DNA of 64,000 bases from Parietaria judaica (lineage: Eukaryota; Streptophyta; Magnoliopsida; Rosales; Urticaceae): NCBI GenBank assembly GCA_954871525.1, contig OX940864.1, positions 13,820,001 through 13,884,000 on the forward strand, read 5' to 3'. Within the stretch, counting starts at the first letter, position 1; each line of letters starts with the position of its first letter. This document shows, one piece after another, positions 36,503-47,982 of the stretch. Below the pieces are notes generated by a model, which was not told the origin of the DNA, searched no databases, and worked only from the letters and a program-made list of their open reading frames with translations. Both the position numbers and the translations under genes were made by a program.

Positions 36503-37730
36503 CTAAATTGTTATTTATTGGGAAAGTAGTTCACTAATTCGCTTCGATCCATAGCCGACAAGAAATAGCTCATATTCATTATCGATTACGTGGAAGAAAT
36601 GAATCAACATGCATGTAACGTATTAAATTTGAAATTTGATGTAATTATCTCTTGTAAACCTAATGACTCGAAATCTGTATGTTAGGTACGATTTGGTCGT
36701 TTATAAATTTGTATAAACGAAAAATTATTGTATTCTTCGTACTTAGCAAAATGGACAAGTCATGTGTGTACGCAGTCATCGTCTCAAGCTACAGTTTGAT
36801 ATATATGTCGAAAACCAAATGGGACACCCGAATTGAAAGTGGTGGCCTCCGGAAGTCGGCTCATATACCATTTTCTCATCAACTATTCAAGCTAAACTAT
36901 ATTCATTGGGTATTTTAAAAAAAATAAAATAAAAAATCCTTGTCAATGTCTCATCTCTTAAATTTGGTTCAATTAACTTCTCTTATCAGTTCATCGGTAT
37001 GCTATATTGATTTGCCTATAGTTCAATGTAATTTAAATTTAATCGTTGCCCTCTATTTATTATTAAGTTTTTGTATAATACCATTGTTATGGTTTTTTAT
37101 TATTATTATTATTATGAATAGATCAAATAATTTTAGCCGAGGTGTGTTAGTCTCTTAGAGCTTTAGAAGTTCACTGAAAAACATTTCACATTGAAACGTT
37201 CTTCTTGCAAAGCAGTACAAGAGGTCGTCGATATGTAGACTATGCTAGGGTTTTTCCCTCTTGTTTCCTCTTGTTTCAATGGTAGGAAAATAATTACATT
37301 TCTTCAAAATCCATATGTTATCTTATTACTAAATTTTTCTCAACTTTAATATTTTTGTGTTTTCATAAACAAATTCATTAAAAAAAAATGTCCTATTTGG
37401 TATTCTAAAACATCACACACGAAAATTAAAGGAAAGCTATCTAGAACATATAATAGAATATTAAAAATATGGACTACAATTAAATATTTATTTCTAGGAC
37501 AGTCATCTGTCTCGACATTATAGAGATCACTATAATTACGATAGTACATAGTTAACTCTTAAAACGTGAAATGACTTATGATTATTCTTTATTAATTTCT
37601 ACTTTTTGGGTGTTTTCCTTCCTCTTTTGAAAAGAGTAGGAGAAATGAAGACCAAAGCCGACATTGGAGAAAAGTTCAATTATTCAAAGTTTGTTTGATC
37701 CTATCAAGCTTATGAAGTAATTTGGACCAG

Positions 37731-37764
<34 letters not shown>

Positions 37765-38156
37765 ATATAAATATGGTTGAATTGCGCGTTTGTGTTATTT
37801 CAACACGATCAATTTGCATGAACGTATAATAATATATTCAAATGGACCTCATTAAAACATGAGACACATGTATTGGGACCACAGATTAAAAAAGATCATT
37901 ATTACAAATATGGTGTAATCATTCCTTAAATATGGCCAACTCAAATATCAAATGTATTAATTATCCATTACTATTAGTATTAGTGCTTATTGTTGGAATA
38001 AATATTTTCCATACAAATAGTTGAAATAAATAAATAAATAAATAAATACCAAGGTTAATATTTAGACGTAGAATCGTTATTCTTTAGACGTTAGAGGATA
38101 TTGAAGGAGAAGACCAACTTGAGATATATTGTTGGACGATCATTATCATCATCATC

Positions 38157-38209
<53 letters not shown>

Positions 38210-38274
38210 AAGTCTTAATGACACATACTCGACGGCTACATATATCATTTGGAGATGCTATTGCTAAGGATGCA
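36503..38274. other. AT-rich spacer between the CACTA/hAT block and copia copy 2
   Basis: No gene or element ends were recognised. It holds an (AC)n(TA)n microsatellite at about 37731-37764, an AATA run at about 38027-38048 and TA repeats at 38158-38211. Confidence 0.5.
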
Positions 38275-38279
38275 TGGGC

Positions 38280-38823
38280 TGTTGGATCCCAATTCACGGA
38301 TCTGCAAAGAACACGAATAACACCAAAAGAAATCGAACCAAAAATAAAGGACACAAACTTTTGGGAGAAGAAATTCTCTTGATTAATAATCGAAGGCAAT
38401 ACAAGAAGATAAACTCGAAATTCTAATGGACTCTACCTCATTACAAAGTGTACAATGCTAGGTTTATATAGCCTCTCATAGGCGAAACCCTAGCTACCCA
38501 AATCGCACAAAATCAGGAAACTACCCTAAATAATCCTATCAAATCTTTGACTTGATTTGCTTGCTCCTCAATCTACGCATCTTCCTTTCTGGGTAGAGTT
38601 TCCCTTTCCTGCCCGGACAGCTTCTCTGTCCCCGAGCTGGCCTGCTCGTATGCTCCGGGCTGAGCTTGCCTTCTATCCGGACACTCTGCTTATGTTCTCC
38701 CGAGCTGGGCTGAACGGCTGTCCGTCTTCTGTTCTGGTCGGTACCCGGGCTGACTCCTCGCAAGTGTTTCTGTCCGTCCTGGGTTCTGGTCGTCACCCGG
38801 ACTAAGTCAAGCTTAAGCTCACA
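38280..38823 (-). repeat. 3' LTR of copia copy 2
   Basis: 544 bp; begins TGTGAGC and ends CCAACA on the element strand. It contains the polyprotein stop at 38539-38541. Confidence 0.94.
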
Positions 38824-41800
38824 TTCTCCCCCGTAAGCTTGACTTGCTTCCACTCTCTTCACTCCGAGCAGCTCTCTCATCTCTTCGAACTTGACTCTCC
38901 CTAGAGCCTTAGTAAGAATGTCTGCCCGTTGCTCCCTAGTGTTGACGAACTCCACGATGATCTCTCGCTTCTCCACACACTCACGAATGTAGTGAAACTT
39001 CGTGTCAATGTGTTTGCTCCGTCCATGGAACACTGGATTCTTCATCAGCGCAATTGCAGACTTGTTGTCCACGTAGAGAGTAGCTGGTCTCTGCTCGGAT
39101 CCGGTCACTTCACTAAGTAGCCCCTTCAACCACATAGCTTGACATGCTGCTGCGGTTGCCGCCATGAACTCTGCTTCACACGAGGATAGAGCTACTGTCT
39201 GCTGCTTTTGAGACTGCCAGGTGATCAGGTTTCCGTTGAGGTAGAACGCCATCCCTACGGTACTCTTCCTGTCATCGATATCACCGGCCAGATCACTGTC
39301 CGTAAAGCCGACTAGTACTTCTGCTCCACTTCCTTTGTTGTATTGGATCCCGTAGTCCGTCGTGCCCTTCACGTAACGCAAGATGTGCTTCACCGCCTGC
39401 TGGTATGCACTCGTGGGCTTCTCCATGTATCGACTGACTATCCCGACTGCGTGTGAAATGTCTGGTCGGGTGTGGGTGAGATACCTCAGGCACCCGATCA
39501 CGCGTCTGTACTCCGTGGGATCCACTCTTCTCCCTTCAGCATCCTTCCCGAGCTGCAGCTTCGCCTCCATAGGGTACTTGCTCGAGTTACAGTCCGTCAT
39601 CTCGAACTGTTTAAGGATCTTCTTCGCATAGGCCGACTGCTTCAGCGTAATGCAGTCCTTCTTCTGTTCCACCTCTAGACCGAGGTAGTACGTAAGTAAT
39701 CCGAGGTCACTCATCTCGAATTCGGCCATCATCTGCTGCTTGAATCCATCTACGCCTCCTGCGCTGGATCCTGTGACGATCAGGTCGTCCACATACACTC
39801 CCACGATCAGAGTTTCTTGCCCGGTACTCCTGGTGTAGACTGCCTGCTCGCTCAAGCACTTTGTGAATCCAAGATTCTTCAAGCTCTTGTCAAGGTGGAT
39901 GTTCCACGCTCTTGGTGCTTGTTTTAACCCGTACAGGGCCTTGGATAACTTGTACACCTTCTGCTCCTTGCCCGTGACGCCGAACCCCTCTGGTTTCTTG
40001 ACGTACACTTCTTCTTCGAGGTCACCGTTTAGGAATGCCGATTTGACATCCAGATGGTGAATTTCCCAACCTCGATGAGCTGCTAGGGCTAGGATGAGTC
40101 TGATCGTGTCCAGTCTTGCTACTGGAGCAAAGACTTCCTCAAAGTCTATGCCTTTCCTCTGTACGTAGCCTTTAGCTACCAGCCTTGCCTTGTGCTTAAG
40201 GACATTCCCCTCAGTGTCCTTCTTCAGCTTATACACCCACTTCAGGCCGATGAGATTGTGACCTTTGGGCAGGTCGGTAAGCTCCCATGTCCTGTTCTTC
40301 TCAATGGACTCCATCTCCTTCTTCATTGCTTCCTGCCACTCCTGCTCGGCTGCTGCCTCCTGGTAATTGGCTGGTTCTTCTGCACACAACAAAGAAAGTT
40401 CCTCCAGGCTCATCTCCACTTCTTGAGTCTGATCGTAGACGTCTGCTAGAGGTCGGAATCCTCTTGGGCCGTCTTTTATGGAGGAATCTCCCGAGCTGGA
40501 CGGGCTGGTCCTGCTCGGACTTGGTGTCCTGGGTGTATCCGGGGTGCTCTCTCCCGGGCTGGGTTCTCTCGTTTCTGGCAAGACTGTTCCCGAGCTGGGT
40601 GTTCCGGGCTGCTCCTGCTCGGCAACATCCTGGTCGTCTTCGACAATGAACTCCACTGAGTTCTGCTCGGGTTCTCCATTCTCGTCGCGCCAATCCCACT
40701 TCATCTCCTCTTCGAACACAGCATCTCTGCTCACTTGGAGTCTGCTGCGTCGTGGATCGTAGAGTCTGTGTGCCTTGCTTCCTTCTTCAACGCCAAGGTA
40801 CACCATCTTCTGACTCCGGTCGTCCAGCTTCTTGAGATGTGGCCCCGCAATCTTCACGTGTGCGGTGCATCCGAACACTTTCAAATGTTCTAAGTGGGGT
40901 TTCTTCCCTTTCCACGCCTGGTAGGGAGTACGCTCTCCTAGCGCTTTGGTCGGCAAACGATTAAGCAGGTAGACCGCATGTCTTACTGCTTCTGCCCAAA
41001 AACGGGCTGGAACTTGCATGCTCTTGAGCAAGCTCCTCGCTGTGTTCATCACAGTCCGGTTTTGTCTTTCCACCACGCCATTCTGTTGGGGTGTGTGGGG
41101 TGCGGACAGGTGACGCTGAATTCCTTCCTGGTCGCAGAACTCTCCGAACTGCTGGGAAGTAAATTCTCCTCCTCGGTCTGTACGCAAGACCTTTAACCTG
41201 TGCACCGAGCCATTCTCCACGATCTTCTTGAACTTCTTGAAGACCTCAAAGGCTCCGCTCTTTTCCTTAAGCATATAAACCCACATCCAGCGACTGTAAT
41301 CATCAACAAGTAAAAGAAAGTACTTGTTACCTGCCAATGTTGCTGGGGTGACTGGACCACATAGGTCTGCATGCACCAATTGTAGGGGTCTCTCTGCTCG
41401 GAATTTGGCCTTGATCGGAAACGGTATCCTCGCCTGCTTCGCGATCATGCAGCACTCACATAGCTGGTCGGGGTGTTCTATCTTGGGAACCCCGAAGGCC
41501 ATCTTCTTCTCGCCCATCATCTTGAGCGCGTGAAAATTCACGTGTCCGAGCCGTGCGTGCCATAGCCAAGCCGGGTCTGCCATCGATGCCATAAGACAGA
41601 CGGGCTGACACGTCTTCAGGAGAATCTTGTAGAGCCTGTTGGGTGTCCGCTCCACCTTCATCAACAACTCTCCTTCCTTGGTCCACATCTTCAGGTAGGA
41701 CCCTTGCAGCAACACCGTGTTCCCGATCTCAGTCATCTGTCCTAGACTGATGATGTTGCTCTTCAACTTCGGGATGAAATACACCTGGGTCATCAGACGC

Positions 41801-43122
41801 TGGTCGCCATTCTTGCACTCGAACAGGATCGACCCTCTGCCTCTGATCTCTACGACTGATCCGTCGCCGAATTTCACTCTGCCCGTGATCTTCTCATCGA
41901 GCTCTTCAAACTTAGCTCGGTCCCCAGTCATGTGGTTGCTAGCTCCGTTGTCTAGATACCATACGTCGGTACTGACCTTCTTCTCTCCGTCTACGAGGAG
42001 GTTTGCAATAACCTTATCCTCGATGAGGAAAACCTTCTCGCTGGTCTCCTCCGGACAGGTCTGCTCGGCCTCTGGGCTGATCGGCACACTGATCACTTCT
42101 GCCCGGGCCTTGGCGTCACACTCGCCATTCTGTTCGTCCAGGTGCGTTTCCTGCTTGGCAAACAACAATGCCGGCTGGTCGTCTGGGAATCTTGCTAGAT
42201 TCGCCTCTTCGCCCTGGTTCCTGCTCCGGCACTCAGATGCAAAGTGCCCAAGCTTCTGACAATTGTAGCACTTCACTGTGCTTTTCTCTCTCCTGGTCGT
42301 GCCTTCCTGACGGGTAGATCCACTGCCGCGACCTCGCATGTCCCGACCTCGACCTCGTCCACGACCCTGTCCGCGTCCTCGGACTTCTCCACCAAAGCTG
42401 TTCCGACCTGAGGGTCTTGTAGAAAACTCGGCTCCCCCGGTTTTCCGCTGTCTGGCCGTCCACTCTTCATGCGTGAGCAGGAGGTTCTTCTCCTCGTCTT
42501 TGTCACCGTAACCCCGAAGTCTCTCTTCGTGGGCCTTGAGACGACCAACAACCTCCTCGACCGACATGGTCTTGAGATCGCCGAACTGCTCGATCGATGT
42601 CACGATCTGCATGTACCTGTGAGGCACTGCTCGGAGAAACTTCTTGACGACGGTGGTCTCCTCCACCTTGTCTCCCAGCGAGCGTATGCCGGTCACAATG
42701 GACGTGAGCCGCATAGCGAAATCATCAATTGATTCGCTCTCCCTCATCCTCATGACCTCAAACTCACTCTTCAAGGTCTGGACCTTTGCCTCCTTGACGC
42801 GATCTGCGCCCATGTGCATGGTCTGAAGAGTTTTCCATGCTTCCTTCGCGGAATCTTTCTCGGCAAGCATGAGAAGAACTTCTTCCGGAACTGCTTGGTA
42901 GATAGCAGCTAGAGCCATTCTTTCCTTGCGCCCTTCGACACCGCCGTTCTCTACGGCCTCCCATACTCCCTGCGCCTGCAGATTCACCCTCATCTTCAAC
43001 GCCCACACGGCGTAATTGCTCTTCGTGAGCATGGGGTAATGGAGTGTAACTGTGCCTTCTCTGGTGTCTGGTTTCGGCGCGACCAGAGCTCTTTCCATCG
43101 GTGACTCTGATGATGAAGACAT
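38539..43122 (-). CDS. Copia Gag-Pol polyprotein, complete (1527 aa)
   Basis: One uninterrupted frame with the copia order Gag, protease, integrase, reverse transcriptase, RNase H. Approximate residues: Gag start with [10 protein letters not shown] near 37, zinc knuckle [14 protein letters not shown] near 282, protease DNGAS near 390, pre-integrase H-H-C-C ending CECCMIAKQ near 560, integrase [10 protein letters not shown] near 579, TDRGGEF near 647 and NGVVERQ near 683, reverse transcriptase YVDDL near 1112, and RNase [11 protein letters not shown] near 1277. Start ATG is at 43122, shortly after the primer site. As in copy 1, the C-terminal tail (rich in Arg, Gln, Ser) is translated from the 3' LTR. 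No stop or frameshift was found, unlike most resident copies in plant genomes. Confidence 0.95.
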   Translation of the reverse strand: MSSSSESPMERALVAPKPDTREGTVTLHYPMLTKSNYAVWALKMRVNLQAQGVWEAVENGGVEGRKERMALAAIYQAVPEEVLLMLAEKDSAKEAWKTLQTMHMGADRVKEAKVQTLKSEFEVMRMRESESIDDFAMRLTSIVTGIRSLGDKVEETTVVKKFLRAVPHRYMQIVTSIEQFGDLKTMSVEEVVGRLKAHEERLRGYGDKDEEKNLLLTHEEWTARQRKTGGAEFSTRPSGRNSFGGEVRGRGQGRGRGRGRDMRGRGSGSTRQEGTTRREKSTVKCYNCQKLGHFASECRSRNQGEEANLARFPDDQPALLFAKQETHLDEQNGECDAKARAEVISVPISPEAEQTCPEETSEKVFLIEDKVIANLLVDGEKKVSTDVWYLDNGASNHMTGDRAKFEELDEKITGRVKFGDGSVVEIRGRGSILFECKNGDQRLMTQVYFIPKLKSNIISLGQMTEIGNTVLLQGSYLKMWTKEGELLMKVERTPNRLYKILLKTCQPVCLMASMADPAWLWHARLGHVNFHALKMMGEKKMAFGVPKIEHPDQLCECCMIAKQARIPFPIKAKFRAERPLQLVHADLCGPVTPATLAGNKYFLLLVDDYSRWMWVYMLKEKSGAFEVFKKFKKIVENGSVHRLKVLRTDRGGEFTSQQFGEFCDQEGIQRHLSAPHTPQQNGVVERQNRTVMNTARSLLKSMQVPARFWAEAVRHAVYLLNRLPTKALGERTPYQAWKGKKPHLEHLKVFGCTAHVKIAGPHLKKLDDRSQKMVYLGVEEGSKAHRLYDPRRSRLQVSRDAVFEEEMKWDWRDENGEPEQNSVEFIVEDDQDVAEQEQPGTPSSGTVLPETREPSPGESTPDTPRTPSPSRTSPSSSGDSSIKDGPRGFRPLADVYDQTQEVEMSLEELSLLCAEEPANYQEAAAEQEWQEAMKKEMESIEKNRTWELTDLPKGHNLIGLKWVYKLKKDTEGNVLKHKARLVAKGYVQRKGIDFEEVFAPVARLDTIRLILALAAHRGWEIHHLDVKSAFLNGDLEEEVYVKKPEGFGVTGKEQKVYKLSKALYGLKQAPRAWNIHLDKSLKNLGFTKCLSEQAVYTRSTGQETLIVGVYVDDLIVTGSSAGGVDGFKQQMMAEFEMSDLGLLTYYLGLEVEQKKDCITLKQSAYAKKILKQFEMTDCNSSKYPMEAKLQLGKDAEGRRVDPTEYRRVIGCLRYLTHTRPDISHAVGIVSRYMEKPTSAYQQAVKHILRYVKGTTDYGIQYNKGSGAEVLVGFTDSDLAGDIDDRKSTVGMAFYLNGNLITWQSQKQQTVALSSCEAEFMAATAAACQAMWLKGLLSEVTGSEQRPATLYVDNKSAIALMKNPVFHGRSKHIDTKFHYIRECVEKREIIVEFVNTREQRADILTKALGRVKFEEMRELLGVKRVEASQAYGGECELKLDLVRVTTRTQDGQKHLRGVSPGTDQNRRRTAVQPSSGEHKQSVRIEGKLSPEHTSRPARGQRSCPGRKGKLYPERKMRRLRSKQIKSKI
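38824..38836 (-). other. Polypurine tract of copia copy 2
   Basis: TTACGGGGGAGAA on the element strand, directly before the 3' LTR. Confidence 0.85.
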
Positions 43123-43136
43123 GTTCTTCGATTGAA

Positions 43137-43148
43137 GCTCTGATACCA
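43137..43148 (-). other. Primer binding site of copia copy 2
   Basis: TGGTATCAGAGC on the minus strand, two bases inside the 5' LTR; initiator tRNA-Met type. Confidence 0.92.
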
Positions 43149-43150
43149 CT

Positions 43151-43694
43151 TGTTGGATCCCAATTCACGGATCTGCAAAGAACACGAATAACACCAAAAG
43201 AAATCGAACCAAAAATAAAGGACACAAACTTTTGGGAGAAGAAATTCTCTTGATTAATAATCGAAGGCAATACAAGAAGATAAACTCGAAATTCTAATGG
43301 ACTCTACCTCATTACAAAGTGTACAATGCTAGGTTTATATAGCCTCTCATAGGCGAAACCCTAGCTACCCAAATCGCACAAAATCAGGAAACTACCCTAA
43401 ATAATCCTATCAAATCTTTGACTTGATTTGCTTGCTCCTCAATCTACGCATCTTCCTTTCTGGGTAGAGTTTCCATTTCCTGCCCGGACAGCTTCTCTGT
43501 CCCCGAGCTGGCCTGCTCGTATGCTCCGGGCTGAGCTTGCCTTCTATCCGGACACTCTGCTTGTGTTCTCCCGAGCTGGGCTGAACGGCTGTCCGTCTTC
43601 TGTTCTGGTCGGTACCCGGGCTGACTCCTCGCAAGTGTTTCTGCCCGTCCTGGGTTCTGGTCGTCACCCGGACTAAGTCAAGCTTAAGCTCACA
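43151..43694 (-). repeat. 5' LTR of copia copy 2
   Basis: 544 bp with a TATA box CTATATAAACC on the element strand (plus-strand GGTTTATATAG at about 43332-43342). Confidence 0.93.
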
Positions 43695-43699
43695 TGGGC

Positions 43700-44498
43700 A
43701 TCCTGATGTATATCTAAATTATATTAATTACCTATCTATTATGTACATTAAACATTTTATAAATAAATATTATTGGAATCTTGAAAATTAATTTACTTTG
43801 AGAGTTATTAATTTATTAAAATATTATATTTCATTAATATAAAAATATATTTTTTGAATTCCAATAAACTGAATATTGATTTAATCAATCTAATGGATTA
43901 TATTTAATTATTATGAAAAAAAATGAATATTATTTACTGTTTATTAATATAGTCAATTATACGAGTCCAATGAACATTATTACTTGTATTTATATACTAT
44001 TATTCAATATTCATTATTAAATGTCAAAATTAAAACCGAATAAACTGAATACCCACTGCGGTTTTATTAGACCGAAAACTTTGTTTTATGCACTTGTATT
44101 TTATTATTGAATCTTGTGCAGGGTCTTCGGTAACAAGATCTTCGATCCATCAATAAGGTTTTTTTTTTTCAATATTTTTTTTCCGTTAAGTTTCTTAAAT
44201 AGAGCTAAAATTGCCCATCTCATATATCCTATCTCGTGCCCACATTAAAACCTAAACTAAAATCAATCAGCAAATTATATGAACAAATTAAACAAAAGCA
44301 GAATATAAAGCAAGAGGGGATCAAATCAATGGAGTATGTATCAATTTCATCAAGGTATCATAAAATTATACAAATCCCTTTTCGGGAAAGAAAACATCCA
44401 AACAATTAAATCATATACATCCTGTGTAGTGCGTTATGTACACTAATGTTCCAAACAAATTTCCAAAATTAGAAAGTCAGTTTTGAAAAACTTTGTGA
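43700..44498. other. AT-rich spacer and probable 3' UTR of the PUB22/23-type gene
   Basis: AT-rich to about 44290. The last 200 bp before the stop are probably the 3' UTR of the minus-strand PUB gene. Nothing else was recognised. Confidence 0.5.
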
Positions 44499-45722
44499 TC
44501 AATTGGGATACGAAGACAACAAGTGCGACGGCACGCACGGTGAGCTCCTCCATGTCCGGGCATGGAGCTTCAAGATCTCCCGCGCCTTCTCCTTCGTTTT
44601 CGGGCCGCAGTCCACCTGCAGCACCAGACACAGCTTCGCCACCACGCCCAGCTGCAGCATTTCCTGCACCACCGCCCCCGTGCCCGAGTATTTCGCCACC
44701 GCATGGAGTACCCTCACCGCCCTCTCGCTTCCGGCGCCCGAGACTCTCAACACCTTCTTCGACACGATGGCCAGCCCCGCGCCGTGCCGCAGGAGATCCG
44801 CACGCCCCTCGGCGCACCCGCACGCGAGCTCCAGGGCCGCGAGGAGCATCTCGCAGCGCCTCCGCTCCCCCGTCTCGAGCAGGAGATCCACCGCCACAGG
44901 CACCAGCCCGGCTTCCGCTGCCTTTATCCGGTTCCGCCCCCACGGGCCCAGGCTGACCACCAGCTGCAGCGCTGCCTTGGTCGCCTGTGGCGAGACCTGG
45001 TCCTTCAGGATCTGCACCAGCTCCACGAAGAGCTCGGTCTTCACGCCCGTCATCCTAACCGAGTCAGCAACCTCGAACAACGATTTAAGAACCGCCACCG
45101 AGCGGGCTCTCGAGTCGTAGCTCCCCCGCCGCATGATCCTCGTCAGGCCCGCAACAATCTCGCCTTCTCGTTTCCCGATCAGGCTCGTCAGCATTGCCTC
45201 CGAGAGGTTCAGATTGTGCAGCACCGATAGCGCTTCCTCGCTCTCGTCATTCCCGTTTTCGATCAGAGACGCTAAGAACTCCGCGACCCCGGACGACTCC
45301 AAGCACCGCTTGTTCGCCTCGCTCTCGCCGGCGATAGACCGTAGCTGCCGGAGAGATTGGAGCCGCGACTGCGGGGACTTCCCGGCGTCGGCGAGAAGCT
45401 TCGCAATCTGCGACTTGCTGATCGGCGGCTTCGGGGTCGGGATTCGCTCGATGCCGAGCGAGGCGTTGACCGTGCACCAGGCTTGGATCAGCCGGCGAAG
45501 AGTGTGGTTCGGGATCGGAGAGAGATCGGAGTCCGAGAGAAGCTGTTTGGTAACCGGGCAAGTGGTCTGGTTCTTACTTCTCCGAGAGAAGAGCCATCGC
45601 TCGATGCTTTCTCGGTCGTAGGTGATTCCGGTCGAGACCGTGACCGGATCCTTCATGATCTCCAGAGAGATCGGGCAGAGGAAGAAGGAAGGGACGTCGA
45701 TTTCCGAATCCATGGATGACAT
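44499..45722 (-). CDS. PUB23: U-box E3 ubiquitin ligase, PUB22/PUB23 type (407 aa)
   Basis: A plant U-box E3 ligase that transfers ubiquitin from an E2 to target proteins in the cytosol. The U-box lies at about residues 10-84 (PSFFLCPISLEIMKDPV, GITYDRESIERWL, CPVTKQ, NHTLRRLIQAWC), followed by ARM-type helical repeats to the end. One exon, as in the PUB22/23/24 clade, and the usual length of about 400-440 aa. The ending SSPCVPSHLLSSYP fits PUB22/PUB23 better than PUB24. In Arabidopsis these ligases dampen pattern-triggered immunity (Exo70B2 is a PUB22 target) and drought responses. The start is ATG 45722; a second ATG three codons on (MDSEIDVPSFF) matches family starts equally well. The gene is strikingly GC-rich for this region. 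The PUB22 versus PUB23 name is only clade-level. Confidence 0.93.
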   Translation of the reverse strand: MSSMDSEIDVPSFFLCPISLEIMKDPVTVSTGITYDRESIERWLFSRRSKNQTTCPVTKQLLSDSDLSPIPNHTLRRLIQAWCTVNASLGIERIPTPKPPISKSQIAKLLADAGKSPQSRLQSLRQLRSIAGESEANKRCLESSGVAEFLASLIENGNDESEEALSVLHNLNLSEAMLTSLIGKREGEIVAGLTRIMRRGSYDSRARSVAVLKSLFEVADSVRMTGVKTELFVELVQILKDQVSPQATKAALQLVVSLGPWGRNRIKAAEAGLVPVAVDLLLETGERRRCEMLLAALELACGCAEGRADLLRHGAGLAIVSKKVLRVSGAGSERAVRVLHAVAKYSGTGAVVQEMLQLGVVAKLCLVLQVDCGPKTKEKAREILKLHARTWRSSPCVPSHLLSSYPN

Positions 45723-45810
45723 GGGTTTCTGCTTGGTTCGCGAGAAAATTTCTTGGTTCGAGAATTGGTTTGTTCAAGTTGTTGATGAGGGTTGAAGAGG
45801 CAGAGATGGG

Positions 45811-45820
45811 TATTTATATA
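45811..45820 (-). promoter_or_regulatory. Probable TATA box of the PUB22/23-type gene
   Basis: TATATAAATA on the minus strand, about 90 bp upstream of the start codon. Confidence 0.65.
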
Positions 45821-45985
45821 AAATCAGAAGAGGAAAGAAACGCGAAGGAGTCGCCATAAAGAAAGAGAAAGTCAAACACGGAGAAGAGGAGAGAGAAAGC
45901 TATGGAGCTAAACAAAACAATTGAGCACATGCAATGCAAGTGCATGGCCAAATACAAACGACCACATATTATTATGATATATTGG

Positions 45986-46269
45986 GATAATAACGGCAAA
46001 AGTATCTAAAATTTTGACTAACTGAAGTAATAAGGGTATTAAGTCAAAAATAGCGGTAAAGTACTCAAAATTGATTAACTATGAATCGGCGTATTTTTTC
46101 GTTCAATTTTGTAACGAACTTTGATCAATTTTTATATAGTGCTATTAAATCACACTTACATATTTATATGCTCATTCAACTACGTAGCATGTTCTCTCAT
46201 TTGAATTGGACGGAGAAAACAGATGGAAGACATATATGTTGACTTTGGGTATTTTAACCGTACGTTATC
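45986..46269. mobile_element. Probable MITE with CGGCAAAAGTAT-type inverted ends
   Basis: The left end GATAATAACGGCAAAAGTATC and the inverted right end GATAACGTACGGTTAAAATACC are imperfect inverted repeats continuing for about 35 bp. It is non-coding. The ends are shared with elements near 50.4 and 58.5 kb. It lies about 260 bp upstream of the PUB22/23-type start. Confidence 0.5.
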
Positions 46270-47937
46270 TTTTCATTTGGATCATTGTTGATTTAGTAGT
46301 TCAAAATTATAAATATTTTTGCCGGAATTATCCTTAATATATTAAGAATAGTTGTAGTGAAAGAAAGAGAGTAAGGTTGACCTCGTGGTTTGAGAAATAA
46401 TGGATGTAAATAAATAGGTTTGAATTGTCTATATTTCATGCTTGGTTGGCAATGGCAAGGCCGACAAAGAGAAGTGGTAAGCAGATACAACATTGGCTGC
46501 TCACTCCAAGCGTCTACTTGGATTTTGCTGTCGTTTTCTGCCACACCACACGCGCATTTTGACCAATTTTGCGCCTCTTTTGCCTCTCCAAAAGTGGGCG
46601 GAATTACTTTATTAATATGGGAACTTTCAATATATATACTTTTCTTTTTGCATTTTATTAAATATCGTTAATTACTTAATTTTTTGAAACATAAAATATA
46701 TTATTTTTAATATGTGGTAAAGAATATGATAATTACATAAATGAAGAGTATTATGATTGAACCAATTACTTGCACACAAATTATATAGAGGGAATTAATT
46801 TTTGTAATCAAATCACGGAAACCCGGTTTAAAGTGTGTTGTCATATACGTAAAATATATGCATTGATGTTCTTTTTTTTTTTTTTTTACTGAATTATATA
46901 TGAGATTAATTTACAATGATCAATTTAATTGACAAAATTTTCTTAATTTGTTAAATATATATATATATATGTGTGTGTATGAAGTCTCTTAATAGACTCA
47001 ACAATAATAGTTATTTAAAGTTTTTTCCTCTTTTATTATGTGTCAAAAGTTTTTTTTTAATGTAAAAAATTTAGAATAGGTATAGAGTTTAAGATTTTTT
47101 TTAATATCGGTAAAAATAGAAACTTAGGCATGCTTAGGTGGACTTAATAAAATTAAGAAAAATAAAAAACTACAAGAGTCTCAAATTATTAATTAAATGA
47201 GCTGTTTGCGATTAAAATACTATGGGATTCTAGTGGAGTATATTTGTTAACTTGAATTGTTTTAATAATTTAAATTATAAATGCCAAGAAAATTGGGTTG
47301 CTTTTTCAGACTTTAGAACAATCACCCTCTTATTGTTCAATGTACATCAAGCAAAAATACAAAATAGGATTGTGTAAATAACTGTATACCCAAACCTTCA
47401 AAAATTTATTCCCTCAAAAAAAAAAAAAAAAAACCCTTCAAAAATTTATTTATTTTATTTGATTTTTTTGTGTTTGGGTAAACGTCATTTGGTTCCAGTG
47501 ATTTTTTTAATTTTTTTATAAAGAAAATAAAGCTCCTCTATCTGTCTGTCTTATTATTGGACATACATATCATTATTATTTTACCCAAATTATATTTTCA
47601 TATACTATTCAAAAGTAACATGCAATGATCATGTGGCGTAGTTTATTCTTTATATTTCCTAGTATTTCGGAAAGACATAAATGATTAATTCTGCTACTTT
47701 TATAATTTTGTATTTGAGATTATTTGTTACTAAACTAATAAAGTTTAAAGTATTAAACAATTTAATGTGATATATGAGTCACAACTCACACGTATCTATT
47801 ATTTTTATTTTTCTATTACGTAAGGTATCATGATACGTGTACCAGCTGTGACATGATAAACTCCTATAAATAAAATGTATTAAAGATGGTTGATTTAAGA
47901 TTTTAATAACCAATAGTTCAATATACAAACGCATACA

Positions 47938-47982
<45 letters not shown>

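Larger units (their letters stand above)
38280..43694 (-). mobile_element. Ty1/copia LTR retrotransposon, copy 2 (full length)
   Basis: A complete element of 5.4 kb with 544-bp LTRs (38280-38823 and 43151-43694), flanked by TGGGC duplications (38275-38279 and 43695-43699). The LTRs differ at about three bases by eye, so insertion is recent. Primer site, purine tract and one open Gag-Pol frame are all present, so this copy looks potentially autonomous. It is the same family and orientation as copy 1. Confidence 0.97.

Noticed and set aside
38101..38399. Frames with IYIYIYIY or YMYIYIY runs beside copia copy 2
   Set aside because: Translations of a TA microsatellite running into the LTR.
44443..45230. 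Several GC-rich frames of 140-220 codons opposite the PUB22/23-type gene
   Set aside because: Low-complexity antisense shadows of the U-box gene; compositional openness only.
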